24,461 nucleotides of DNA from NCBI GenBank assembly GCA_945787595.1, contig CALZJV010000081.1:2971-27431 (forward strand), given 5' to 3'. Shown here piece by piece: positions 8,302-17,520 of this stretch (its first letter is position 1; every line of letters begins with the position of its first letter). Made by a program: the position numbers and the translations under genes. This DNA is from an uncultured Desulfobacterales bacterium (GTDB taxonomy: Bacteria > Desulfobacterota > Desulfobacteria > Desulfobacterales > JAFDCJ01). The notes under the pieces were generated by a model. That model did not search any database. It was not told where the DNA came from and saw only the letters and a program-made list of their open reading frames with translations.

Positions 8302-8928
8302 CTACTGAGGATCTGCCTGTGTGGCGGGTAATTCACATATCAGCTCGCAGGCCAACTGCAAGTCAATCTTGCTCATGTTAAGAACCAGATGATAAATATC
8401 CGGCTGATCATAGTTTTCTATACCCAGGATGCGAAACAAAATTTTTCGTTTGCTGTCTTCCTTCTTTACCGCCTCCAGGGCTTTATCCGGTGAAAGATCG
8501 TAATGTTTCTGCATAAATTTAACTCGGTCTTTTTGATCTGCTACAATGAGCACATGATAGACGTTTTCCTGGTCTTGCAAAAAATGCTGGCCGCATCTGC
8601 CGATCACAACCGCGTTTCCTTCGGCACCAATCTTTTTCATTATCGTCGAGAGTAAATCGATGTATTCATTTTTTTCCATGTATTCTTTGTTGGTGTCAAA
8701 AATTGTCTCCACCAGGCTTCTGGGTACAATTCCGGAGATGAAATTCATTAATCGTCCACCGGATTCGTTTTCAATCGCCGCCACTCCTTCTTCAGAAACC
8801 TTTGCCCTTTCGGCGATCATTTCGATGATTTCATCATAATAAAAAGCATATCCTAATTTTTCCGCAACCGATTCGCCCAAAGTGATGCCGCCGGCACCAA
8901 ATTGACGAGAGATTGTAATCACTGCCAC
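8302..8928 (-). CDS. Cytidylate-kinase-like P-loop protein (copy 1)
   Basis: A protein of about 208 residues of the cytidylate-kinase-like family (P-loop NTPase). It opens with VITISRQFGAGGITLG, an incomplete phosphate-binding loop that lacks the usual GK[ST]. It is followed by the FYYDEIIE segment and a central VVIGRCGQHFL, where the two paralogs have GRG in place of GRC. I chose the GTG start at 8928 because a Shine-Dalgarno (AAGGAGG, 8934-8940) sits five bases upstream; an ATG at 8946 would overlap that site. The substrate is unknown. It lies downstream of a close paralog in the same direction, 153 bases apart, and both diverge from the ATP synthase operon. Confidence 0.8.
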   Translation of the reverse strand: MAVITISRQFGAGGITLGESVAEKLGYAFYYDEIIEMIAERAKVSEEGVAAIENESGGRLMNFISGIVPRSLVETIFDTNKEYMEKNEYIDLLSTIMKKIGAEGNAVVIGRCGQHFLQDQENVYHVLIVADQKDRVKFMQKHYDLSPDKALEAVKKEDSKRKILFRILGIENYDQPDIYHLVLNMSKIDLQLACELICELPATQADPQ

Positions 8929-8962
8929 GTCAACCTCCTTTACCATACAGACAGCTTTTGGT

Positions 8963-8985
8963 CGGTGCTCTTTTAAAAAGCACCG
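8963..8985 (-). terminator. Hairpin between the two kinase-like genes
   Basis: Perfect 7-bp stem CGGTGCT (8963-8969) with AGCACCG (8979-8985) around an AT-rich loop. It lies downstream of copy 2 and upstream of copy 1 on the minus strand. No proper T tract follows, so a role as a terminator or processing site is uncertain. Confidence 0.35.
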
Positions 8986-9081
8986 TCGACACGCCCTGCC
9001 TCCCGGTCAGGTAAAAATTTGTAGGATTTGGTCTGCAGATCGTTTCCGTTAATTCTTATTTTCGACCGGGAAGCCAAAAAC

Positions 9082-9696
9082 CTATTTTGAGATAATCAGT
9101 CTGCACATTAGCTTGACCGCTGTATGCAGATCAGTCTTGTTCATGTTGAGGACCATATGGTAATGAACCGGCTGGTCATAATCTTCTTTACCGAATTTAC
9201 GGTACAGAGCAGTTCTTTTTTTTTCCTCCGTGTTGACTACCCGAGTCGCCTTATTGGTGGAAAGATCATAATGTTCCTCAATGAATTTTATGCGGTGCCC
9301 TTTATCAGCCACCAGAAGCACATGAAAGGCATCCTTATTATCTTTTAATATATATTGGCTACCCCTACCAATTATTACAGCGTCTCCTTGATCAGCTAGC
9401 TTGCGAATAACCGTGTGCAACAGATCGACATAGATATTTTCATCAATATACCCCCGTTGATCATCCAGAATGCGATCAATCAGGCTTTTGGAAACGAGGC
9501 CGGATATCAACCGCTGAAATTTTCCGCCGGCTTCCTTTTCCATGGACTCCACCCAATGCTTTGAAACCTTGGCCTTCTTTGCAACCAGCTGGATGATTTC
9601 CTCATCATAAAAATTATAGCTCAATTTTTCAGAAACCATTTTGCCCAAGGTTATGCCGCCAGCCCCGAATTGTCTTGATATTGTAAGAACGGCCAT
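9082..9696 (-). CDS. Cytidylate-kinase-like P-loop protein (copy 2)
   Basis: A 204-residue paralog of the downstream gene, aligning end to end (MAVLTISRQFGAGGITLG, FYDEEIIQLVAKKAKVS, VIIGRGSQYIL, HYDLSTNKA, DYDQPVHYHMVLNM). The ATG has a Shine-Dalgarno (AAGGAGG) a few bases upstream. The conserved pattern HVLLVAD...R and YDQP...LNMNK fits the family, in which the reaction is mostly unproven. The two copies probably arose by local duplication and have diverged strongly. The gene is transcribed away from the Fo operon, whose start is 435 bases upstream on the other strand. Confidence 0.82.
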   Translation of the reverse strand: MAVLTISRQFGAGGITLGKMVSEKLSYNFYDEEIIQLVAKKAKVSKHWVESMEKEAGGKFQRLISGLVSKSLIDRILDDQRGYIDENIYVDLLHTVIRKLADQGDAVIIGRGSQYILKDNKDAFHVLLVADKGHRIKFIEEHYDLSTNKATRVVNTEEKKRTALYRKFGKEDYDQPVHYHMVLNMNKTDLHTAVKLMCRLIISK

Positions 9697-10131
9697 GAAT
9701 GCCTCCTTAAAATCCCGGATAAATAATTCACGTCTGATCGCTGACTGCTATTCGATACCATATCCTCTATCATGCATCAATGTTTTTTTCATAAATGTTA
9801 ATATGATCAAAATTATACGGTGAATGAACAAAATTAATTATCGGTTTTGACTTTTCAAAACCAATGAAGAATTTTTTTTCGCGGCTGGAAGTCGCTCCTG
9901 TAGAAATTAATGTTAAGTTAATCAAAAGAATTCCTCGTAGCTCTGCTACGGGGTGAAAAACGAGGAAGGGGTTAGTTTGGAAGGGGAAACGACGTGTCCC
10001 CTTCCAATATAAAATGGTTTTTAAACCCCTTTGATACCTCGCAGCTCTGCTGCGGGGAGCTTCATTTGGTGTGGTAATGAAAACTCTTACTTTTTACATT
10101 TCGCGACTCCAACGACTCGCGGTACCGGAAA
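9697..10131. promoter_or_regulatory. Intergenic leader before the Fo operon with nested hairpins
   Basis: No gene in 435 bases. A REP-like hairpin lies at 9881-9895 (GCGGCT/AGTCGC, one wobble). At the centre is a perfect 11-bp stem, TTGGAAGGGGA (9977-9987) with TCCCCTTCCAA (9997-10007), nested inside AAGGGGTT (9966-9973) with AACCCCTT (10024-10031). The whole is flanked by two palindromic repeats (9933-9953, 10037-10057). The promoters of the two divergent transcripts must lie here, but I found no convincing -35/-10 pair. Confidence 0.6.
9933..10057. repeat. Pair of palindromic (REP-like) repeats in direct orientation
   Basis: The two units read CCTCGTAG-CTCTG-CTACGGGG (9933-9953) and CCTCGCAG-CTCTG-CTGCGGGG (10037-10057). 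The 8-bp stems differ by one compensated pair (T-A against C-G), and the loop CTCTG is identical. That pattern points to selection on the hairpin. They enclose the nested stem of the Fo leader. Confidence 0.75.
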
Positions 10132-10386
10132 ATGAAACCGGCTTTTAACTATAAGAAACACCGTGCCTGGGCCGAGCACCTTTCGATTGTGCTGCAATTG
10201 GGCCTCACCATGGCAGGTTGCATCTGCTTTTGTTTTTTTATCGGACTTTATCTTGACAGATGGCTGGGCACAAAAGGTATATTGATAGCAATCTTTACCG
10301 TTTTAGGCGTTATCGGCGGCGGGATTGTCGCTTATCGTCAAATCCTTGAGGCCACCGCGGGCGATAAAAAAGAAGAAATAAATTAA
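10132..10386 (+). CDS. AtpZ-like small membrane protein of the ATP synthase operon
   Basis: An 84-residue protein with two membrane helices (about 18-42 and 47-68) joined by LDRWLGTKG, the signature of the F0F1-ATPase 'gene 1' family (AtpZ, also AtpQ in N-ATPase operons). Such proteins head ATP synthase operons and are thought to help assembly or Mg2+/Ca2+ supply. The start lacks a strong Shine-Dalgarno sequence. The next gene begins three bases after the stop. Confidence 0.75.
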   Translation: MKPAFNYKKHRAWAEHLSIVLQLGLTMAGCICFCFFIGLYLDRWLGTKGILIAIFTVLGVIGGGIVAYRQILEATAGDKKEEIN

Positions 10387-10389
10387 ATC

Positions 10390-10767
10390 ATGGAAGCGAT
10401 TAGGCAAACCCAGAAGAAGTATTGTTACAAAGCCATGGTCACTGCCATTGCCCTGGGAGGCTTTTTGATTCTGATCGGTCAACAACCTGTCGGGAAAGGA
10501 TTTATTCTGGGTACCATTTTCAGTGTCATAAATTTTATTTTAATCGGCGAAACGCTTCCCTTCAGACTCGATAAAACCAGGGACAAAACTTTTTTAGTTG
10601 CTCTGGGTTCAATTCTTTTCCGATTTGGGGTAATGGCGGTGCCGCTGATACTGGCCGCTAAGTTCGATCAATTTAATCTGTTTGCCGTAATTTTCGGAAT
10701 CTTTGTAGTCCAGATGGTGATCATTGCCGATCATTTATTAAGCGTGATTGGGTCAACTCGGGGATAA
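10390..10767 (+). CDS. atpI: ATP synthase protein I (AtpI-like)
   Basis: A 125-residue protein with four predicted membrane helices (about 15-31, 36-53, 69-88 and 95-117). Charged residues in the third segment (LFRFGVMAV) resemble the ATP-synt_I family. AtpI helps assemble the c ring, notably in Na+-dependent enzymes, and an N-ATPase operon has AtpR in the equivalent place. Position directly before subunit a supports the call; sequence similarity of this family is low, so identity rests partly on context. Confidence 0.7.
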   Translation: MEAIRQTQKKYCYKAMVTAIALGGFLILIGQQPVGKGFILGTIFSVINFILIGETLPFRLDKTRDKTFLVALGSILFRFGVMAVPLILAAKFDQFNLFAVIFGIFVVQMVIIADHLLSVIGSTRG

Positions 10768-10788
10768 CAGGTTTAGAGCGGTTCGAGC

Positions 10789-11463
10789 ATGCAAGAGTTG
10801 GGCAAAATACATCAGTTGATCATTTCTTTTATGGGACATGAAATGGCATTTAATCTTGAAGCCATCGCAATGACGTGGATTGTGATTGTCCTGTTGATCG
10901 TATTCGGCATTTTTACCCGTCGCAAAAACGGGATACGCCCTCGGCCAATGCAGGTGATGGGTGAGATGTATCTATCAGCCTTTTACCAGCTCACCGAGGA
11001 TGCTCTGGGCAGGGAGCTGACCAAGACTTACGCCCCCCTGATCAGCGCGCTGTTCATGTTCCTGTTGCTATCGAACTGGCTGGGTATCATTCCCCACCTG
11101 CACGAACCGACAAAGGATTTAAACACCCCATTGAGTCTCGGACTCATGGGATTTTTTATCGCCCATTATGCCGGAATTAAATCTAGAGGGTGGAAGATTT
11201 ACCTTAAGGCATACTTGGAGCCGATTTTTTTCATGATGCCGCTGAATGTGATCGGTGAACTATCCAAGGTGGTTTCAATTTCCTTTCGGCTATTCGGCAA
11301 TATCATGGGAGGGTCGATCATCATACTGGTCGTATCCCATCTGACCTATAGTATTGTGTTTCCGCCCTTGCTGAATGCGTTTTTCGGGCTTTTCGTGGGT
11401 ACCATTCAGGCGTTTGTATTTACCATGCTTACACTAGTTTACATTTCGGTGCAGATAAAATAA
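10789..11463 (+). CDS. atpB: ATP synthase Fo subunit a
   Basis: A 224-residue membrane stator subunit that forms the ion path beside the c ring. Diagnostic sequences are LLLSNWLGIIP, EPTKDLNTPLSLGL and the strictly conserved SKVVSISFRLFGNIMGG, with the essential Arg at R167. E157 in the same helix region (GELSK) is also conserved in the family. About five or six membrane helices are visible and the length is normal for a short bacterial form. Its stop codon directly abuts the start of the five-hairpin c subunit, so the two are translated in sequence. Confidence 0.93.
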   Translation: MQELGKIHQLIISFMGHEMAFNLEAIAMTWIVIVLLIVFGIFTRRKNGIRPRPMQVMGEMYLSAFYQLTEDALGRELTKTYAPLISALFMFLLLSNWLGIIPHLHEPTKDLNTPLSLGLMGFFIAHYAGIKSRGWKIYLKAYLEPIFFMMPLNVIGELSKVVSISFRLFGNIMGGSIIILVVSHLTYSIVFPPLLNAFFGLFVGTIQAFVFTMLTLVYISVQIK

Positions 11464-12950
<1,487 letters not shown>

Positions 12951-12957
12951 TGGCTTC

Positions 12958-13127
12958 CGCTAGACTCTAACCCGGATCCGCCTAAGGCGGAGAACAAATT
13001 GCCACAAAGGCGCCAAGACACCAAGCAAAAACCTTTGATCAATTTTCATCTTTATGTCCTAGTGGCGAAAATGTTTTGCCATCAAATGCGCAAAATTCAC
13101 AATTAAGACTCTAATGGAAAACAGCTC
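12958..13127. repeat. Inverted element inside the Fo operon, word CCACAAAGG/CCAAGACA
   Basis: A 177-base gap (12951-13127) separates the single c from b'. A hairpin (TCCGCC 12977-12982, GGCGGA 12986-12991) opens it. The left arm (about 12997-13027) is a run of GCCACAAAGG / CGCCAAGACA words; the right arm (about 13050-13086) is a weaker reverse-complement match. It could attenuate transcription between the rotor genes and the stalk genes. Confidence 0.45.
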
Positions 13128-13583
13128 ATGCAGATTGTCAGCAAGATAGCGCTTTTAACCATAAATGAGACGCTGATTGTTCAGATGCTTTCTTTTTTAA
13201 TCTTTTTGTTCATCATCAATCGTATTATGTTTCGACCCCTGCGCCGCATTTTGACTAAGAGAGAGGATTATCTCAAAAAGATAGACAATGAGATCGTGGA
13301 TGCCAAAGATGAGCTGGAACGAATGGCCCAGCGGGTCGAGGACCAAGAATCAGCCGTTAAACTTGAGGCGTTTGAGCTAAAAGACAAACTTGAGGAGTCA
13401 GGAAACCAGGAGGCTGCCGACATAATTGCCTCTGCCAAAGAAGAGATTGCCGGCTTGAAACAAACCGCCGTCAGACAAATCGATCGTCAGATATCTGATG
13501 CAAGAGTCCATCTAAAAAGCGAATCTGAAGCCCTGGTGATGAATATCATGGAAAAGATACTAGATCGGAGGCTGACTCAATGA
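13128..13583 (+). CDS. ATP synthase Fo subunit b' (stator stalk)
   Basis: A 151-residue protein with one N-terminal membrane helix (about 14-33), the FRPLRRILTKRE segment typical of b-type subunits just after it, and then a long charged helix (about 45-150). It pairs with the next gene product as the peripheral stalk holding F1. No strong Shine-Dalgarno sequence is seen. The stop overlaps the start of the next gene by four bases (ATGA), so the two are coupled and probably made in equal amounts. Confidence 0.82.
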   Translation: MQIVSKIALLTINETLIVQMLSFLIFLFIINRIMFRPLRRILTKREDYLKKIDNEIVDAKDELERMAQRVEDQESAVKLEAFELKDKLEESGNQEAADIIASAKEEIAGLKQTAVRQIDRQISDARVHLKSESEALVMNIMEKILDRRLTQ

Positions 13584-14188
13584 AAAATGCCTGTAAAGTA
13601 GTTTGGCAATTGTGGCCGGCCACCGCGTGTGCTCTGTGCTTTCTTCTGATGGCAACAGAAGTGCTTGCTGCGGAAAATGCAAACAACTGGCGCCCCACCT
13701 ATGATCTTGTCCTGATGTGGGTGAATTTTGGGATCTTTGCTTTTATCCTCGTTAAATATTCCCGCAAGCCCCTGGTAAATTTTTTAAAAGGGCAAAAAGA
13801 AAAAGTTGATCTGAACATAACTCGAATAGAAGAAAAAAAAGAAACAATATCGGCTGAAGTCAGGGTTGCCAACGATGCGCTTGATGAAAGCAAAATGCGC
13901 ATGCAAAAACTGAAAGAACGGATCGTCCTCCAAGGGGAAAGACGAAAACAGGAGATTATTGAAAATGCGAAGCAGGAAAGCAAAATTTTGATAGAAGGGA
14001 TCAAGAAGAAAATAGAAAACCAGCTTTTTGAAGCCAAAAAGGCGTATAAATCAGAGCTGGTAGATACGGCCATTTCTTTAGCTATGAAAAGACTTCCGGA
14101 TGAGATAACCACTGAAGACAACCAGCAATTTACCCATCAATTTCTGACCAGCGCATCCGCAAAACAAGTCAGTTCGCTACGCTCATAA
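13580..14188 (+). CDS. atpF: ATP synthase Fo subunit b with signal-like N-terminus
   Basis: A 202-residue subunit b. Residues 8-30 form an additional hydrophobic segment ending LAAEN, resembling a cleavable signal, as in b subunits of other Desulfobacterota. The real anchor helix is at about 43-60 (LVLMWVNFGIFAFILVKY), followed by SRKPLVNFLKGQKE and a long coiled helix to about 170. The C-terminal tail (KQVSSLRS) is encoded by DNA resembling the inner part of the element at 6.8 kb, so it may be element-derived. This is the last Fo gene: no delta, alpha, gamma, beta or epsilon gene follows. Confidence 0.83.
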   Translation: MKNACKVVWQLWPATACALCFLLMATEVLAAENANNWRPTYDLVLMWVNFGIFAFILVKYSRKPLVNFLKGQKEKVDLNITRIEEKKETISAEVRVANDALDESKMRMQKLKERIVLQGERRKQEIIENAKQESKILIEGIKKKIENQLFEAKKAYKSELVDTAISLAMKRLPDEITTEDNQQFTHQFLTSASAKQVSSLRS

Positions 14189-14189
14189 T

Positions 14190-14432
14190 TGGAATAATGG
14201 AATTTTGGAATCTTGGAATGATGGGTTTAAGGAAACCAATATTTAAGATACATATGATTTGAATGGTTTTCTTGTTTTAATGGCGCATTTTAGCAGGAAA
14301 AACCAGAAAATAGATGCTCGGAGAGCATCATTAATAAAAGTAGATTTAACATTTTTTATAGGATCGTCCATTTTCCGCTTTTCATGTCCAATATTCCAAC
14401 ATTCCACGATTCCATCATTCCATACGGCTTAT
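14190..14432. repeat. Intergenic inverted element, word TTGGAATN
   Basis: The left arm (about 14190-14225) is a run of TGGAAT words with a period of 8-9; the right arm (14388-14428) carries the reverse complement ATTCCA words. The inner part includes a 7-bp hairpin, GATGCTC-GGA-GAGCATC (near 14313-14329). It starts right after the stop of the b subunit and fills most of the gap to the next gene. A short frame within it has no start signal and is not a gene. Confidence 0.65.
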
Positions 14433-14495
14433 CAAGAAAATGGTTGTAAAAAAATGTGGCTCCAATAAATTACAGAAATTCCGATACTTAAAACT

Positions 14496-15188
14496 ATGGA
14501 AAAGAAAAAAGTAACGATCGAGAAGTTTGTCAAAGATCAGATAAAAAAATGGGAAAGGCATTATCCTGCAAAGGATAAGAAAGAGGAAGCGCGAATTCCC
14601 GTAATAACGGTTAGCAAGGAACCTGGTGCCGGCGGAAATATTTTAGCTGAAAAGATCGCTGACCGTCTCGATCTGGATCTTTTCAACCGGGACATCATCG
14701 GGGAAATCGCTGAAAGCGCCAAAATCAGCGCTTCGGTGATTGAAACCCTCGAAAAGAAAAGGTTATCGGGTGTTGAAGATTTTATTTCATCACTCATCAA
14801 CAAACATTATCTGTATCCTGGTTTGTATCTCCAGCACCTTATGAAAGTGGTATGTACGATTGCGGAACACGGGCGGGCTGTTATAGTGGGCCGGGGCGCA
14901 AATTTCATTCTTCCGCCGGAAAAAACATTCAGCGTGCGAATGGTGGCTCCTTTAGATGTGAGAATTCAAAATATTGCCCGCCGTTTCGGCGTTTCGACTG
15001 AAGAGGCCAAACGCCGTGTCATTCGAAGAGAATCAAGACGCAGTGCTTTTATTCGTCATTCTTTTAATGCGGATATATCCGATCCGATCCATTACGATCT
15101 CACAATCAATACCGTAAAATTGAGTATAGAATCTGCGGTGGAAGCAGCCATTGGTGCAGTGATGATTACCTTGGGTGGCACACCCTGA
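14496..15188 (+). CDS. Cytidylate-kinase-like P-loop protein (copy 3)
   Basis: A 230-residue member of the same family as the two genes at 8.3-9.7 kb, with a basic N-terminal extension of about 30 residues. The P-loop-like segment is VITVSKEPGAGGNILAEKIA, followed by LFNRDIIGEIAESAKIS, the central VIVGRGANFIL and a basic RRVIRRESRRSAFIRH segment before YDLTINT. It is more distant from copies 1 and 2 than they are from each other. No substrate can be assigned. It follows the Fo operon in the same direction but is separated by the 240-base repeat element, so co-transcription is uncertain. Confidence 0.8.
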   Translation: MEKKKVTIEKFVKDQIKKWERHYPAKDKKEEARIPVITVSKEPGAGGNILAEKIADRLDLDLFNRDIIGEIAESAKISASVIETLEKKRLSGVEDFISSLINKHYLYPGLYLQHLMKVVCTIAEHGRAVIVGRGANFILPPEKTFSVRMVAPLDVRIQNIARRFGVSTEEAKRRVIRRESRRSAFIRHSFNADISDPIHYDLTINTVKLSIESAVEAAIGAVMITLGGTP

Positions 15189-15580
15189 AAAAGAGCAGAC
15201 AGCCGCTGATTTCATTTTCCGAAAACCTTTGCACCAATTGAAAGAAGATACCCGCCATCTGCCTCGCAACAATTGTCATATCTTCAGTCTAAATTCGGTA
15301 TTCGCTGCGCCGGACATTAGGATCATTCACCCAACCCTGTGTTGTTAAAAAACAGATTTGTCAAACACGGTCGATGGATATTACAGGTTGAGTTGTTCAG
15401 AGTTCAACGTTCAGAGTTAAAAAAGCGAACAAATCTCATATCAAAGAGATCCTGTATTAATCGTGGTTAGGAAGCCCACCCTCCAATTGGTTATAACGGG
15501 TATTCCGGATTTTGATCAATATGGTGAGCAAATTCTATCGGTTGTAAACTTTAAACCTTAAACCCTGAACCTGGAACCGA
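15189..15580. repeat. Intergenic inverted element, word GTTCAGA/GGTTTAA, entering the next gene's 3' end
   Basis: A left arm of GTTCAGAGTTCAAC words (15383-15420) faces a right arm of AAACCTTAAACCCTGAACC words (15543-15580). The right arm runs into the convergent ACT-domain gene, encoding its last eight or so residues (VPGSGFKV) and its stop. The first 190 bases (15189-15380) show no feature. Confidence 0.55.
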
Positions 15581-15985
15581 TAAGGTAAGACCGTTTCTCT
15601 CCAATACGCCGAGGGCTCTCATGTTATCAGAAAACCGAAAAACCATTTCCGCGATTCCGGGCGACACACTGGCGGCAGTATACGAATATTCTATCTGAAT
15701 ATCATCTTCTTCCAGCATTTTAAGCATGACGCTTAATCCACCCGGTTTATCATCGGTTTCAATCATCACGACATCGTTGGCGACCACGGCATATTGGTTG
15801 CTCTGCAACAGCGCAATCGCTTTATCCGGATCGGATACGATCATTCTTAATTTGCAGTAGCCGTCGCCGTTGTCCACCAGGCAATGGGCGCGGATATCGA
15901 CCTCTTTATTGCTTAAAAGAGATATTACCTTCCTCAGGTGTAATGCTGAATTTCCGGTTAATACGGTTAATTGTTTAACGGTCAT
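15551..15985 (-). CDS. Tandem ACT-domain protein
   Basis: A 144-residue cytoplasmic protein consisting of two ACT domains, small ligand-binding folds that usually sense amino acids. Domain 1 spans about 1-68 (QLTVLTGNSALHLRKVISLL, then IRAHCLVDNGDGYCKLRMIV); domain 2 spans about 72-142 (DDKPGGLSVMLKMLEEDDIQIEYSYT). There is no catalytic domain. The start at 15985 has a Shine-Dalgarno (GGAGGAG) just upstream; a longer frame from 16012 would pass through that site. In related bacteria such genes often stand beside phenylacetate-CoA ligase genes, but none is present here. The last codons come from a repeat arm. Confidence 0.8.
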   Translation of the reverse strand: MTVKQLTVLTGNSALHLRKVISLLSNKEVDIRAHCLVDNGDGYCKLRMIVSDPDKAIALLQSNQYAVVANDVVMIETDDKPGGLSVMLKMLEEDDIQIEYSYTAASVSPGIAEMVFRFSDNMRALGVLERNGLTLSVPGSGFKV

Positions 15986-15997
15986 GACGAACTCCTC

Positions 15998-16191
15998 CCT
16001 CAACCCGGACAAGCCGGAATTGACTATTGACTATTGACTATTGAAGATTTGTGGATGTCGCTCTCCGAGGCGTAGGCGCTACAACCCCCTACGAGCCGGA
16101 GGCTTCGCTCTGCTATTTTTATAATCTTTTATTAAAAATGATAGTATTCCATAAATAGTCAATATTCAATCGACAATAGTCAATCATTTCG
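15998..16191. repeat. Intergenic inverted element, word ATTGACT
   Basis: The left arm (16015-16048) repeats GACTATT three times exactly and then degenerates. The right arm (16153-16191) is built of AATAGTCAAT words in reverse complement. It opens with CCCGGACAAGCCGGAATTGA, sharing the terminus of the element at 6775. Its inner part shares AGATTTGTGGA.GTCGCT and GGCTTCGCTC with that element. It lies between divergent genes, so their promoters must be within or beside it. Confidence 0.7.
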
Positions 16192-16205
16192 TGTAAAGTA
16201 TTTGC

Positions 16206-17402
16206 ATGCGACAAGCCACTCCTTACCGGCTGACACTGCTTGTCTGTCTGGCGGAAATATTCGGCCTGGCATCTATTGCAGTTTTTCCGGCCTTGTTACC
16301 GACATTTCTGGCCGAATGGCATTTGAGCCATACTGAGGCGGGCTGGATCAGCGCCGCTTACTATGCCGGCTATATGATTTTGGTGCCGGTGCTGGCCGGC
16401 CTCACCGACAGAATAGATGCCCGCAAGGTTATGGGGCTGGGAGCGCTTTTCGGCGCCCTGACCGCCCTCGCTTTTGCGCTGTTGGCCCGCGGGTTTTGGT
16501 CGGCGCTGCTACTGCGATTTCTAGCGGGTATCAGCCTGGCCGGAATTTACATGCCCGGGCTCAAGGTGGTCAGCGACCACACGGAAGGAACGCTCCAGTC
16601 ACGGTTTATCTCGTTTTACACTGCAAGCTTCAGCATCGGCGCCAGCCTGTCCTACCTTCTGGCCGGCGAGATCAATACGCTGGCCGGTTGGCGTTGGGCC
16701 TTTGCCGCCTCGGCGGCCGGAGCTGCAGTCGCTCTTATCATCGTCTTTTTGTATGTTCCTCCGGGGAAAATTCGCACCTCAAAAGGGCGGGCACTGATCG
16801 CAGATTTCAAAGTCGTCTTCAGATCGCGCTCGTCGATGGCATATGTCCTTGGATACGCCGCCCACATGTGGGAGCTTTTTTCCATGCGCTCTTGGATTGT
16901 GGCTTTCCTGGCTTTCAGCATCCAGCTGCAGCCGGTGGGCGCTTTTACCTGGAGCCCAACCCAGATCGCCTTTCTGATCAATCTGATCGGGCTTCCGGCC
17001 AGCATCGGCGGCAACGAATTATCCCGCAAATTCGGCCGCCGCAAAGTGGTAACGGTTGTGATGATCGTCTCGGCAGCGCTTGGATCCACCCTGGGTTTTA
17101 CTGCGCTCTTGCCGTATTTTCTGGTAGCCATTCTGGCGTTTTTATACGGGATAACGGTCACCGGTGATTCAGCATCATTGACCGCCGGCGTTGTGGCCGT
17201 TGCACCGGAGGGTTTCAGGGGAACAACCCTGGCCGTTCACTCAACGATCGGCTTCGGCGCGGCCTTTCTCGGCCCCCTGACCGTCGGAGTAGTGCTTGAT
17301 TTCTTCGGAGGAAACCAATTGGCATGGGCTATGGGCTTCCTGACCATGGCCGCCGGATGCCTTTTGGGGCCGCTCTTTCTATCTCGCCTCAAATCAGAAT
17401 AG
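16206..17402 (+). CDS. Major facilitator superfamily transporter
   Basis: A 398-residue permease with twelve predicted membrane helices. The loop between helices 2 and 3 carries the MFS signature in the form GLTDRIDARKVMGLG, and helix 4 has LLRFLAGISLAGIYMPGLK. The second half begins after the RSRSSMAY loop near residue 215 and has a related GNELSRKFGRRKV loop. The substrate cannot be read from sequence. A nitrilase gene follows 118 bases downstream in the same direction, so uptake of a nitrile, cyanate or organic acid is possible, but this is only a context guess. Its GC content is visibly higher than that of its neighbours. Confidence 0.85.
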   Translation: MRQATPYRLTLLVCLAEIFGLASIAVFPALLPTFLAEWHLSHTEAGWISAAYYAGYMILVPVLAGLTDRIDARKVMGLGALFGALTALAFALLARGFWSALLLRFLAGISLAGIYMPGLKVVSDHTEGTLQSRFISFYTASFSIGASLSYLLAGEINTLAGWRWAFAASAAGAAVALIIVFLYVPPGKIRTSKGRALIADFKVVFRSRSSMAYVLGYAAHMWELFSMRSWIVAFLAFSIQLQPVGAFTWSPTQIAFLINLIGLPASIGGNELSRKFGRRKVVTVVMIVSAALGSTLGFTALLPYFLVAILAFLYGITVTGDSASLTAGVVAVAPEGFRGTTLAVHSTIGFGAAFLGPLTVGVVLDFFGGNQLAWAMGFLTMAAGCLLGPLFLSRLKSE

Positions 17403-17476
17403 GCTGATGATTGAATATTCAATATTCAATTCCGGCTCGTCCGGCTTAGGGCATATTAAGATACTTGCGGTATAAT
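17403..17476. promoter_or_regulatory. Short repeat and possible -10 box before the nitrilase gene
   Basis: Five bases after the transporter stop there is GATTGAATATTCAATATTCAA, a partial copy of the ATTGAA-type element, ending AATTCCGGCTCGTCCGG, the inverted form of the terminus seen at 6775 and 15998. A TATAAT lies at 17471-17476, but no acceptable -35 box precedes it at normal spacing, so a separate nitrilase promoter is only a possibility. Confidence 0.4.
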
Positions 17477-17520
17477 TGCAAATCATTTATACCTGCAAAC
17501 ACTTGCTAAAGGGGAAAACC

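Noticed and set aside
14259..14468. Small plus-strand frame between the b subunit and kinase-like copy 3
   Set aside because: It lies inside an inverted repeat element, has no ribosome site and its sequence is dominated by the repeat words.
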